Shown: positions 1 to 11,005 of the stretch, piece by piece | Numbering within the stretch: the first letter of the stretch is position 1 | Layout of the letters: the number at the start of each line of letters is the position of its first letter | Source: Lineus longissimus | Lineage: Eukaryota > Nemertea > Pilidiophora > Heteronemertea > Lineidae | Reading direction: 5' to 3' | Assembly: GCF_910592395.1 (NCBI RefSeq) | Contig: NC_088314.1 | Coordinates: 8,680,001 to 8,744,000, forward strand | DNA length: 64,000 nt | Position numbers and translations under genes: made by a program | The notes under the pieces: model-generated | Database searches by the model: none | Seen by the model: the letters and a program-made list of their open reading frames with translations, nothing else | What the model was told of the DNA's origin: nothing

Positions 1-42
1 TTTACGGCAATGTGCGTGCGAGCAAAAATATAGCTCGCCTTA

Positions 43-807
43 TATGGGATGTCCTCGTGAATACCGGTGGCCTATCCTTTCTGTACTTTAAAAGTAGGAC
101 CATTCATTTCGGAGGTCCACAGAAGAGCACCAGTATGACTAAGTAGGCCCTGGTCCCGCCTATGCATACCCGCCTTTGCCATGCATAATCTGCAAAGCGC
201 CGCTTACTGATCTTTAGCCAATGACTGTGACGACCTGTGCATACGATAACACTGTTCATGGAGTATAAATAGCCAATTATAATACATGCAATATATGGCA
301 CCCCAAGAGGAGACAAGACCACAATTGATTTTTTAAGCCTTTTAGCAGTTAAATTGTCAATGTTTGACCGCGACGCATCAAAGAATGCGTCAACTAGTGA
401 AACTGAAATTCGGATATGATATACGGGTTAGTCTTGCGAGTAACTGGTGCGATTTAAATTGGTGATTGACCACGGAAATTTTTTTTTAATCGACAAATTA
501 GACAGACTTTGATATTTCCACTCTTTTCAGCCAACTGGCAGAAAAAACTCAAAACACGCCCCCTATTACCCAATTAGCAAAATTCGAAATTAATTTTTTC
601 ATCAAATAATTTCTTTATATCTGTAGACTTGCCACAGCAAATATTTTTTCAATACCTCTCCAAATATGTACTTGAGAGTAAAAAACATGCACTCGTCTAA
701 TATATAGGCCTCGACCCTCCAACCTATGAATATTCATCAGTGGTCTTGTCTCAGAGGCCTCTTCAAAATGGCACCCGATACCGATATTCACGAGGACGAG
801 CTGTGTA
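43..807 (-). mobile_element. MITE family copy A (interrupted)
   Basis: Reverse-orientation copy of a four-member MITE family. The right terminal repeat starts at 43 (TGGGATGTCCTCGTGAATAC region) and the body runs to 309. The opposite end, with the GAGGACGAGCTG terminus, lies at 757-807. The two halves are separated by a foreign 443 bp insert at 310-752. Without the insert, the junction reads like the same point in copies at 2143 and 5891. Non-coding; no transposase. Confidence 0.85.
310..752. mobile_element. Nested TIR element inside MITE copy A
   Basis: A 443 bp AT-rich segment bounded by a perfect 13 bp inverted repeat, GAGACAAGACCAC at 310-322 and its complement at 740-752. It is flanked by a direct repeat AGAG (306-309 and 753-756), the apparent target-site duplication. 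Removing it with one AGAG restores the host MITE sequence. It contains no transposase reading frame, so it is non-autonomous. The superfamily is not assigned: a 4 bp AGAG duplication does not fit TTAA- or TA-targeting families. Confidence 0.75.
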
Positions 808-2142
808 TTTTTGGTGCGAGCTACTATGATTGGGCAAGCATGGTCACAGCGCCAATCAACACCAAATCATGGTATTTCAGGGAACATTTGCTCAAATATC
901 GATTTGTCATAAACTTTCCTTCATCTTTCTTGGTATTATCTTTTTCATCTGTGGTTCTCGTAGCAAATGTTACCCCGGTAACCTCGATACTGAGTGCCCA
1001 AACGGGTCATTTTCATATTTTTCGGCTGAGTTGGCGCCAGCTTGAAGCTGATGATGGACTCATGTACAATTTTGGCCAATTCTTTCTACAATGTGTGCCT
1101 CTATGTGTCTTGGTTGGTTCGGTGTACTTACAGGAGATATGACTTTTTGTTAAAACTACAGCACCGGATCTAAATTGGCATGGTCGCATAGATATTAGTT
1201 GTTTTTTTAAATCTTGATATTTCAGAAATGGCAACATCCTAAAGAAGGAACTAGCAGTAATACAGCCACGTTATCTAAAACTTGCACTAAAGGTTCACCT
1301 CTGTATATTCTAGCTTAACCGGATGTGTTTTCTGTACCAATTGCTCTCTGTCGTGACAGCAAGGAAATGAGAAACTACGTAATGTGTTGCTAGTGGTGTC
1401 CATTGCCGCAAGTCTGTTATAAAATGGGGGTCGAAAGTGGAAACCATTATGCCTCAAACTACCCTCTGATGTAGATCAAATATTTTCTTCGTACTCTAGA
1501 ACAATGGCACTATTGGTAATAAAAGAATCTGCCTGGAGTGGTTAGCAGAACATAAAACGAATGATGTAAATATGGCAGTATCTTCCGGCATCAACGTATG
1601 GAACGCTTGCCACGAATGTTGTTTTATCCCATTTGTGAAGTTAAACTTTCGTATTATATAAATAGAAACCAACAAATTGTTTGCAATGCTTCAAAATGGC
1701 GAAATCAGTGTCTCTTACACAATAAAGCACGATAGATTCATGATGTCTTGTAAAGTACCGCCCTGCAAGTGGTAATTGTGTAGGAGGTTTCTCGCCTGTT
1801 TCCTAAATCGACAAGCTAAGCCGAAATAGATAATCAACGTTTAAAGGACGAAATGGTGACGATAGACTTAAGGGGTGACTATAGCCAGGAGCTAGGTAAA
1901 ACGTCTTCTCAGGTGTAATATACTAATATTAAGAAATAATAAAGACCGGCATAATTAGGGAACTGGGTGTGGTTTGACGTTGTAAAGATTCCTCTCACAA
2001 TCGTGAATTATGACGATGTACGTGGAGATTGTACATACACTTATCGGCGACCACATGAAACATCGCCTGACAGGCCACCTGGCCCCTACTTGCAGCCTCC
2101 CTTCAAGTACGCTGATTCGGAGAAAGAAACAAGCACAATATA
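808..2142. other. Unassigned stretch, no gene seen
   Basis: AT-rich DNA with only short chance frames. The 138-codon frame beginning at 726 starts inside the upstream MITE and has no recognisable domain. No tandem array or clear terminal inverted repeat was seen. Confidence 0.5.
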
Positions 2143-2488
2143 CAGGTCGTCCTCGTGAGTATCGGTATCGGGTGCCGTTTTGAAGAGACCTCTTGGGGTG
2201 CCATATATGGCATGTATTATAATTGGCTATTTATACTCCATGAACAGTGTTATGTTATTGTATGCACAGGTCGTCACAGTCATTGGGTAAATATCTGTAA
2301 GGCACACCAGCGGGTATTTTTAATGTTTTGTTAGTCAATGTTCCAGGGCGGTATGGGAAGCAGCGCTTTGCAGATTGTGCATGAAAAGTCACAATAAAGG
2401 CGGCACCAGGGCCAGGGCCTCCGAAATGTATGGTCCTGTTTTTATAGTACAAAAAGGAAAGCCTACCGGTATTCATGAGGACATCCCG
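2143..2488 (+). mobile_element. MITE family copy B (reference copy)
   Basis: Complete 346 bp copy. Left end CAGGTCGTCCTCGTGAGTAT and right end (complement) CGGGATGTCCTCATGAATAC form imperfect inverted repeats of about 25 bp. TA flanks both sides (2141-2142, 2489-2490), which suggests a Tc1/mariner-type target duplication. An internal copy of the terminal word (CACAGGTCGTCAC, about 2265-2278) is a subterminal repeat. Short frames inside it are not genes. Confidence 0.88.
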
Positions 2489-2490
2489 TA

Positions 2491-5400
2491 TATACATGCA
2501 CATGTGCTGTGTCTACTCGTGTGGTAGATTTATTCAAGATGACGCGTTCAACCCCACCGCGACGACCTTAATTGTACATCTATACCCATCAACTTTAACC
2601 ATGCCATTTTTTAAAAAGACACTGATCGATATTTTGGTGATCTTCGATAAGCTGTGCACCGTGCTCTTTTGATCGCCAAAAAAAGCTAGCATGGTGGGTC
2701 CATGCCGCCGAGCGTCTGGTGTTCTATCTCAAATTGCAATCTTGCTAGTTTAATTGAAATCCATCATTTGACTTCGCTGAACAGTGTGCAAATAGTTCTT
2801 GTTAGGTTGGCAGATGTTGGCAAACATTCCGACTGCTATCTGGCAATCACCTTCTATCGTGTTTGCATCTTAGGTTTTGATCAATAACATTTTGAAAAAT
2901 TCTGTTTAGATACGCTCAACATGTCAGTACTGTTTGGCGCGATGTAAGTTATTTCTAACATCGATAAGCCATGTTTCTGTCATGCCAGAAATGACATAGC
3001 GTCCAGGGAGAATTTCCACTTTCATGAGGTTGGGTTTTAAATCGATTTGAAATGCCCGTCAGGTATAGACAGGGTATGAGATCACTTTCCTATTGAAGTG
3101 GTGGCTCTGAATGTTATGAAGAAAATCATTTTAAAGGGGCACGCCGTTCGTATCTAATTGTGGTTCAGGAAAATAGAAATGCACTCATACACAATGCCGT
3201 AATGCCGTATGAAGTTATCATGCAACTTTGCTGAACTTAGTGTTTGTATATCGACGGAAATTCCAAGTCAGCACGAATTCACACAATTGCAATTTTTCAA
3301 ATTTCATTACAAATTATGTTTTTTAACCAACGGCGTAGGGTTTTAAGATAAATTGTCACTAGGATAGTAACAAGTGACACTTGCCATTCAATTAAGAATT
3401 GCTTAGTGATGCAGAACGCCTGGTGGCAAATCCAGTGTAGCGAATATTTCACGGTGAATATTTTGAGACACCCGGTAGAACGCGGCTCGGTTAAAGATGC
3501 GATACAACACTAAGTCGTTAACATTTTTTTTCGGGGAGAGAAAATATCACAGCAGAGCCGCCGTGCCGCTTATTCATTCAGAAACATACATGAGCCTTGA
3601 AATGTACGCAGGAAGACCTATCACGCACCCATGATAGATATGATTCTAATGTACCATAAGACCACGGAAGATGAAGGAGCGGACTAATATTTGTTTTCGG
3701 CCTTTAAGTAAAATGAATCGGAAAATGATGGTTGAGAATAAAACAATCAACAGTGACGCGTGTTGCTAGCGCTATATCAGCACATTTACCGCCAAGGAAA
3801 ATTCTTGGCGTGGTGGTACGTGTGGGGAAAGGGGAATACAGCTCTCAGGTCGTGTGTGAAATGAGTAAATATAACCGACGTCTAGTACCCAAGGCAAGAC
3901 TAAAATGTGTGCAATCCGTGATTTTGAGAGTAATTCGGGATTCCTGCTAAAGCTTGCGTGTCCGTACTTCACTGGATTCAGTAGTTAATGAAGACACGCG
4001 CATGTAAATAATGTCAAATTGCCTCAAACTTAAAAAAAGGAATTCGATGTGTGATTTAATGCAAAGAAATATTATCAATACTCACGGAAAATCCGATCAA
4101 ATACGAATTTACCAAGCAAAAATACGTCTTTTTAGAACGATATCATGAATTAATCACGTGTAAAAAGCCACAAATACACAGTACAGGAAGAACACTTTAG
4201 GCGTAACAGCCGCTATGAGAAGGAGCCGATCGAGGACAGACTGTCGGGACATCTGAGGACAACCTAAGGGACAAGTTTCTCTAGGACCACACAGACACAA
4301 AGTCCAAAGTCCCTCTTCAACACTCTCTGATGCTGTCTATATATAGAGTCAATGGTATTTGAGATTCCACCCGTCTAGCCGCGGCGAGACATCCAGTGGG
4401 ACAGTATGATGACCTTTATTTGAAATCCCAGATCTATTCCATGACCAGTCGGGTTTGAAGGAGACATTACAAATATGCATTCCGCATAACATACCATTCA
4501 GCACATACAAACAAGTGAAAATTCTGATAGTCAATTGCGATGCAGGATATATAACGACTAGGCATAATTCACCAAGAATCCGCCACCGACACATTTCATT
4601 CCAAATCAAGGGTTATCTCACCAAGGGCTCTGTTGTCAAAAGCTAATACGTATCCATCATAAAAATGAATCACTGGAACGCAGGTGTTTTATATCAAGAG
4701 TCATAAGGCGTCAACACGGGGACATGCATCAAAACTAACAGCTCTATCTATAGAATTTATACGGCTCTATAATATTGGCGTTGTCAATACCACAATAAAG
4801 ACATGAAATGTATCTGTCAGTGGTAATAAAGACCTATATATCTAGTCGCATCATCCTGGAGAAGCGACAATTCCTAAGTCATGTCCTTCCGGAGTTCGCT
4901 CAACTCGTTTGACGGCTGTCACGGTGGGTAGACACCCCAATCCCGCGACTGTCAGGGGATCGTCATCAATTGTTGAAATGCGTCTGAGAGGGGATCGTTT
5001 ATTGAAGGAGCTTTCAGAATGCATGCAGAATGAGAGGTTCGGTAATAGTCTTCGATTGTTCCCGACATTATTAATACCATTCTGGGCTATCAGAAAGTCA
5101 AAAAGAAATTTATGGCATGTGAATAAACTTAAGTTTAGTCTTTGAAAACTATTCTTAACTTTCTAGATCATTCAAGTCGAGCCATGAACAAATTACAATA
5201 ATTAAAAGTTCTGTTGTCACGCAACTGTTTCATAATTACCTTAATTCAGGATATTCCATGGAACCAACATCAATTCATAATTTAAACATTTAATATGTAT
5301 GATTACTGGTAACTTGGCAAACTATCAAGGAGACAATTTCACACCTTACATCAGATTGCCATTCATTCTTGCTTTTCAAGTAAGGCACGTAACGTAAGTA

Positions 5401-5890
5401 ACACCAATGATAGATAAGTCTATCCCGTAACACTTAATTTACCACGAAGCTTAGCCTAAACGAAATATCATAGCGTGATATTACTCTATAATGCAAATAC
5501 TATGCATTTATTCATAACATTAAAATGGAAATGTGTGATAAATTGATTGCTTTTGTTGTCACATAATTGCATGGAGATGTCCTATGCACGCTCGAATCAA
5601 ACAAACCTTCCTCCTATATGAATGGTTTTCTGAATCTCTCAAGAACGACATGATAACTGACAAAATATTCTATTATACGCTTAAAGCCATTGGTCTCAAC
5701 AGCCATAGGCCTTACTCTATCACCGAACAGGACACGACGATACATGTATAGTATGTCCAGGGGGGACAGCTATTCCTTTATTAAACACTGAGGACATGTT
5801 ACCAACAGGGTTCTCAGATGATAACACATGTTCTCAAAAAGCGACCTTGTTCATGGCTACCTTTAAAATATCTGGGCTCAAATACCACGA
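2491..5890. other. Unassigned stretch, no gene seen
   Basis: No convincing exon. The only structured item is a diverged dispersed repeat at about 3131-3310 (listed separately). The remaining frames are under 90 codons, with amino-acid content unlike real protein. Confidence 0.5.
3131..3310 (+). repeat. Diverged dispersed repeat, copy 1
   Basis: Shares ordered blocks with 29915-30130: TTTAAAGGGG followed by an ACGCCGTTCG-like word, a CAGGAAA block, ACAATGCCGTA, and an ATTTTTCAAATTT-like block. The identity is low and gapped, so this is an old repeat family of unknown class. Confidence 0.4.
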
Positions 5891-6251
5891 CGGGATGTTC
5901 TCGTGAATACCGGTAGCCTATCCTTTCTGTACTATAAAAGTAGGACCGTACATTTCGAAGGTCCACAAAAGGGTACCAGCAGGACCAAGTAGGCCGTGTT
6001 GCCGCCTTTGTTGTGACGTGTCATGCACAATTTGCAAAGCGCCGCTACCCACACCGCCAAAACATTAGAAATACCCACTGGTGTGGCTTACAGATATTTA
6101 CCCAATGACTGTGACGACCTGTGCATACAACAACATTTAAATAACACTTTTCATGAAGTATAAATTGCCAATTATAATACATGCAATATATGGCACCCCA
6201 AGAGGTATCTTCAAAACGGCACCTAATACCGGTTTTCACGAGGACGACCTG
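5891..6251 (-). mobile_element. MITE family copy C
   Basis: Reverse-orientation copy of 361 bp. Starts CGGGATGTTCTCGTGAATAC and ends GAGGACGACCTG before TA. The body matches the copy at 2143-2488 throughout, including the stretch with the ATGCAATATATGGCACCCC word. The 64-codon frame at 6045-6239 is only this repeat read through. Confidence 0.88.
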
Positions 6252-6253
6252 TA

Positions 6254-7184
6254 TATCAAAAACGCTACTTAGGTTTTTGAAAGATCGCCCACTTCATAAG
6301 GCCAAGAAGACGTGAAGCGCACGAGACACTCCCAGCCACCGTGAAAAGCAAGAAGCTCAACTTATTTTGGGCGCGTTTGGTGCAATCTTATTGGGAATGC
6401 ATTAATACTGCTATCAGCTGCCATGGCACCCCTACGGCGCCATGGCCTTGGTAGTAGTAGTGGCGGCAGTAACCTTCTTCTGTTCTACATGTAGATAATA
6501 CAAATTGGATGTTTTCCCCTTGAAAATATTTCGTGCAATGACGATATTTTTGGTGACTTGTTTACCGTGCAGGATAATGGCAGCCTTTGTCTGCGGCATG
6601 CCATTATCATCTTTTTCTGGCTGAGAAAAGAACACTGGCGTCCATTTTCACTTTCGCTACTTTTCACTGCGCTTCCTGCAATGTCACTCTTTGATCATGC
6701 CCTTGGCAGCCAATAGGCAATGTGTTATTCATCCCTTTTCCACCAAACCACAAAATTGCGTCTCATAACGTAAAGCGAACTGTGATATGACGGCGTGACA
6801 CCAAAGCCCAAGCGGAATAGATTTGAATACAATCACCACTAAATGTCCGCATGAGAGACTTCGCCTCAAGCAACGTGTTTGATCTGTACGGGGATGATGA
6901 TGATGTGACACTCAAAGTCACGTCCCAATAAACGCTTTTCCTGGTGGCTTCCCTCAACTGATAGACAGTATGCAAAAGGGTGGGCACACATGACTGCGCA
7001 GCATGGGACGATTTTGTTTCGATCATTTTGTTGGTGGCAGTTTCTTTTTTGTAAGTAAGTGATTTTTTTTGTCTATCATAATCGTTATCTGACCTTTGTT
7101 GTCTTGCCTCAAGATTAGTGAGTACGGTAAGCTGAAACAGAAATTCACTGATGGTCCGTTATGTTTCTTGGTGTCACAAGCAAA
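6254..7184. other. Unassigned stretch, no gene seen
   Basis: No recognised gene or repeat. Overlapping short frames at 6432-7026 on the minus strand lack domains and have no supporting splice or start context. Confidence 0.45.
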
Positions 7185-7545
7185 AGTAGATAGAATCTAT
7201 GACGGAGTTAAACCATCATAGATTCCATCATGGATCCATTATTGGTTCTTTGATGACCTGTGATGGAATCTGTCATAGATTTTTTGACGGGCCATCAAAT
7301 AATTAATATTGGTTTGAGTGAACTATTCTTATTTTTTAGAATTTTGAAGTCAGTTCCTTTATGGCTTTATAAATGTAGTTGCTTTACGTGCATTGTGATG
7401 GGACCCAGTGGGTCATCAAAGAATCTAGGATGGCCCATCAAAAAATACATATGATGGGATCCGTTATAAAACTTGGCTTGCGATACTCATCACTGATTCA
7501 ACCATGGGCCCATCAATGATTCTGTGACGGAAACTCTCTCATGCG
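7185..7545. repeat. Reiterated GATGGAATC/GGGCCCATC motif region
   Basis: Variants of one short word recur in both orientations: CATAGATTCCATCATGGATC near 7218, TGATGGAATCTGTCATAGAT near 7261, GTGATGGGACCCAGTGGGTC near 7395, GATGGCCCATC near 7430, CATGGGCCCATCAATGATTC near 7504. This gives many local inverted repeats. It looks like an eroded foldback element; its ends are not clear. A related word (GTGATGGAATCTGCAG) recurs near 8296. Confidence 0.45.
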
Positions 7546-9475
7546 GTAACTGGCATTCACTACTGATAATATGTATTTGCCCAACATCTATGTCTAGCCC
7601 GATACAGTACGCCCAAATGAAAATGTAAGGAATCCAATAACCAAACGACCATACGTTCATACATTCGTCGCTTCAACCAATAAAAATATATAACGGCAGG
7701 CGATCTTTGCCCTGGTTTCTGGTACCCTCGTTCAAGTGCCTCACAAAAACACTTCACTGCAGACCAAATATCTGCGCGCTTTTGTCGCACTGGATAAGAG
7801 CTCTTGAGCTGGACGCGATACCATAATGTCTTACAAAAGTTTATTGGCTGTACGCTTGTTTTGAATTGGCTGCTGTCATTTGAAAAACTAACTGGATGCA
7901 ATGAAGAGAGGTTGGATCCAAGCGGGTGAAGTTGTACTCTTATACTGGGTTAACCAAAAAATGGCCACACAATTACTGATCTCAGAAAGCTTGCCTCGCT
8001 TGCCTTCCTTACATATACTAGTATGGTTATAAAGTAGATTTTTTGCCATTATAATCAATAGCATAATGGGCCATATCATTTATGGCCCAAAACGCAATTC
8101 ACCGCACTCCTCTGTATATTTATGAGATGGTTATTTCGGGGGATAACGTGCTGACTGACATCACATCAAATTATCAGGATTAAATTCGGTTTTTACAAAT
8201 GCACGCTATGACTGTGAAAATTTTGTCACGATATCACGTGTTTTATCGTCATACCGTATCAGTCTTTGCACTAAATTGATAGGTGTACGGATTCGTGATG
8301 GAATCTGCAGTTCCGACCACGCCCTGACTTCTTTGGCAAGAGTCGGATGGAGATGGACGATAAGTAATTAATCATGATTGCAAACAACGCTAATTCAGTC
8401 TCGGTTTGCTTAATTGTATACTGGTAGGAACACGCTGCTTCTTATTGTTAATAATCACAAGGAGGTTTTACATGGATAAGAGTAATTAGGGTAAGCCGCA
8501 CATGAATCTCGAAAATGAGTCCTGCGATTTTCACATCTTCCACATGAAGCTTAAAGTACAAGATAATGTCTTTTCGTTTTAAAATCGATTTCTTCGAAAG
8601 CATTACGAGCGATAGCACCTAGCCTCCATGATACCTAAGGCAAATTTAAAACATCATTCAAAGGTAATTTTTGCTGCGATATCCGCGATTAGAAGCAGCA
8701 GGTGCATGGTAGCATTTCTTTTGTGGCTAGCCGTGCCCGCTTATCATCAAATCGACATGTGTAAATGGCGAACGTATATCTGACAAGAACCATTGTGAAT
8801 GAAGCGCGTACAGCGATTCTAATTGCACATAGCGTGTAATTAGTTAGCCAATGTTTCCCTGCCCCCGGGCACTCGGCACCTGAGGCTCCCATTACCACTT
8901 CTGTGGGGGAGTTCGGCTTTAACAGTAGAAGCGTTCAAAGAGGCATCGAATGTCAATTTCAGAGTCTTAGCGACCTTACCATAACCAGTGCGAACAACAG
9001 AACCGTTGTAGTGATTTAAATGTCTCCAGTGGAAAAGGTGTCCTACTGTATTTTATGGTGACCGATTAAGGTACTAATGTTTTACAGAGACCTAAGATTC
9101 TTTATCCCGAATACTCTATCCTTGGTAAGATTGATTGTCTTTACCAGACCGGCATCATAGGGCGGTGTCAAAATGTCGGCAAGTACAAGTACAATATTGT
9201 CAACTGGTCCATTGTCAACCTTCCAGAGGTTTGAGGAAACGGGCATCGCCTCTGTATGCTTTAACCAACACACCGAAACAACCCACTGAACCAAGGATAA
9301 CAAAATTAGAAAGATCGTTATCGGACAGCACCAGGAACTAATGCTGAGCTGGAGGTCCATGGTTGTACAAGTATAATCAAGACCGCCTGGGTGTACTAAA
9401 AATGCTGATCAATTGGACTTTCTAGCTGTCTTTTGCATGGAAACATTGAAATATGGGAAACAACGATAATAAAGT
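7546..9475. other. Unassigned stretch, no gene seen
   Basis: The longest frame is 113 codons on the minus strand (7560-7901), without a recognisable domain. A 92-codon minus frame at 9082-9360 begins with a hydrophobic stretch but has no family signature. I do not call either a gene. Confidence 0.45.
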
Positions 9476-10154
9476 GTTACACCGGATCTAGTTCATCTCA
9501 AAATACGCCATACACTGCTGCTAATATCCATATAACAGAAGACACTGGTCTGAATCGGACTTTTGGTCAAGCGAAAAAGGATATAGTGACTAAAAGAAAA
9601 AAACGCAAGCAAAATACGCCATACACTGCTGCTAATATCCATATAACAGAAGACACTGGTCTGAATCGGACTTTTGGTCAAGCGAAAAAGGATATAGTGA
9701 CTAAAAGAAAAAAACGCAAGCAAAGTAGCTCATGTTCATTTCGAACACAGACATCAAATGCATGTATCTACACATTGATCAGAATGCATCCTTCATAATT
9801 ACCCGATTCTCATTTGATTGAAGAACGACTACCAATCCAATAACACCCGGCCAATTGATTTCTTCTCCGACGACAGACAATCGTTCAAATGACCTTTCAT
9901 CTCAATAGTATGACGATAGTATTAGGTTCCTCATTTCCGAACGCTGGGTGAGTCTTCTTAACGTGATTAAAAATCAAAGTGCGGTAAATTGATCGAAAGT
10001 GTCTTTGACAGCTGCGGCGGTATAAAAGGAATCGCATTCCAAAGGACAGAGTTTCAGGTTCCGTTACAGAAGGTTCCCAGCGAAGGTTTCGGTCTGTGTA
10101 CTGTAATAAACTTCTCCAAGCAGAAATCGGGTTGTTGTGTGGAAATACGCACAC
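9476..10154 (+). mobile_element. LTR-like dispersed repeat, copy 1
   Basis: Matches the complement of 16876-17345 across its length apart from a deletion in that copy. It contains an exact 111 bp tandem duplication (9500-9610, 9611-9721), a TATAAAA word at about 10021 and an AATAAA at about 10104, a spacing seen in retrotransposon LTRs. The upstream frame (9433-9798) ends in a lysine/arginine-rich stretch. Classification as an LTR plus the 3' end of a coding region is inference; no integrase or reverse transcriptase is seen. Confidence 0.6.
9500..9721 (+). repeat. Perfect 111 bp tandem duplication
   Basis: Two adjacent copies of 111 bp (37 codons, so frame-preserving) starting AAAATACGCC and ending ACGCAAGC. 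I see no difference between the two copies, which implies a recent duplication. The related inverted copy near 17310 lacks most of this unit. Confidence 0.9.
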
Positions 10155-10168
10155 TTATTTCTGCTTGG
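10116..10168. repeat. 12 bp inverted repeat at the end of the dispersed repeat
   Basis: CCAAGCAGAAAT at 10116-10127 and its exact complement at 10157-10168 are separated by 29 bp. The second arm lies just beyond the point where similarity to the 17 kb copy ends (about 10154), so the hairpin may mark the element boundary or be a coincidence of the insertion site. Confidence 0.6.
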
Positions 10169-10169
10169 A

Positions 10170-10786
10170 TCAGGGTTCTGGGACAATCGTCGAACTCCCT
10201 CAAATACCAAAGTGTCTTGTTCGACTTCGGACTATAATATTGTTCCAATAACTTACCCTATCATTTCGTTTTGTTTCGTGTTTTAACTTGCCGAGTATTA
10301 TGATAGTAGTACAGACCTGTTTTTTATGACTGTGTTTCATTTGTTTTAATGATCTCTGAATGAAATTTGGGAAACCCATCAAGTAGTGATCGAGTGGACT
10401 TATAATTTTTTATAAGCCCCACTAGTCCTTGTTTTTATTCAGTATATAAATTTGGCCTGTGAGAACTTTAGCCAGCAACCAATAAAGCCGCCCGAATGTT
10501 AACAGTATAACAGTGTGCAGGCATTCCAACAATAACATCATCTCATCAATAACAAGGTCTGTCAGATAGTGTTGGATGCTTGAAATGATCCAAATGTGCA
10601 GCCAAAGGTGCCGAAGACATTTTGCCATCACCAGGGACTCGATACAAGATGCCCAGTGGTGAACACGATCCATATGGCCACAGAAGTGACTGACTTGCAG
10701 CTGCAGCTGCCGCTAGCAGAAATATACAATCTACTCGTGAACCCATAAGCTGACCATTCCGTTATAAACAGGCTTGAGAATCACAC
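10170..10786. other. Unassigned stretch, no gene seen
   Basis: Short frames only on both strands; no terminal repeats, splice-supported exon or RNA gene recognised. Confidence 0.4.
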
Positions 10787-10982
10787 ATGTTCATTTCCTT
10801 TTCGCGTTCATCGTTTAGTCGTCGTCGTCGTCGTCGTCGTCTCCTCCTCCTCCTCCTCCTTCACAACTTCTTCGTCGCCTTGTTCGCCGTCAGCGTCGTG
10901 TTCCTCTTCGTCTTATTCCTCGTCGTCGACTTCAACCTCTTCTCTTCCGTCTCTCTAATTCTTCTTTCTCCTCCTAGCCTTC
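10787..10982 (+). repeat. Pyrimidine-rich tract with (GTC)n/(CTC)n microsatellite
   Basis: Almost 200 bp of strongly pyrimidine-biased sequence on the + strand. Its core is consecutive GTC triplets followed by CTC triplets (about 10818-10860) and further CTTC/CGTC runs to about 10980. The open frame through it (arginine run, then leucine run) comes from the triplet repeat, not from a gene. Confidence 0.75.
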
Positions 10983-11005
10983 TATTTTGTTCTTCCTTTG
11001 ATTAG

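Noticed and set aside
726-1142. 138-codon frame near the left edge
   Set aside because: Starts inside a nested transposon and MITE end and has no domain or supporting signals.
2255-2503. Frames within MITE copies (also 104-322, 6045-6239, 13598-13828)
   Set aside because: Read-through of the same non-coding repeat in different frames; not preserved between copies.
10787-11005. 72-codon frame with Arg and Leu runs
   Set aside because: Produced by GTC and CTC triplet repeats.
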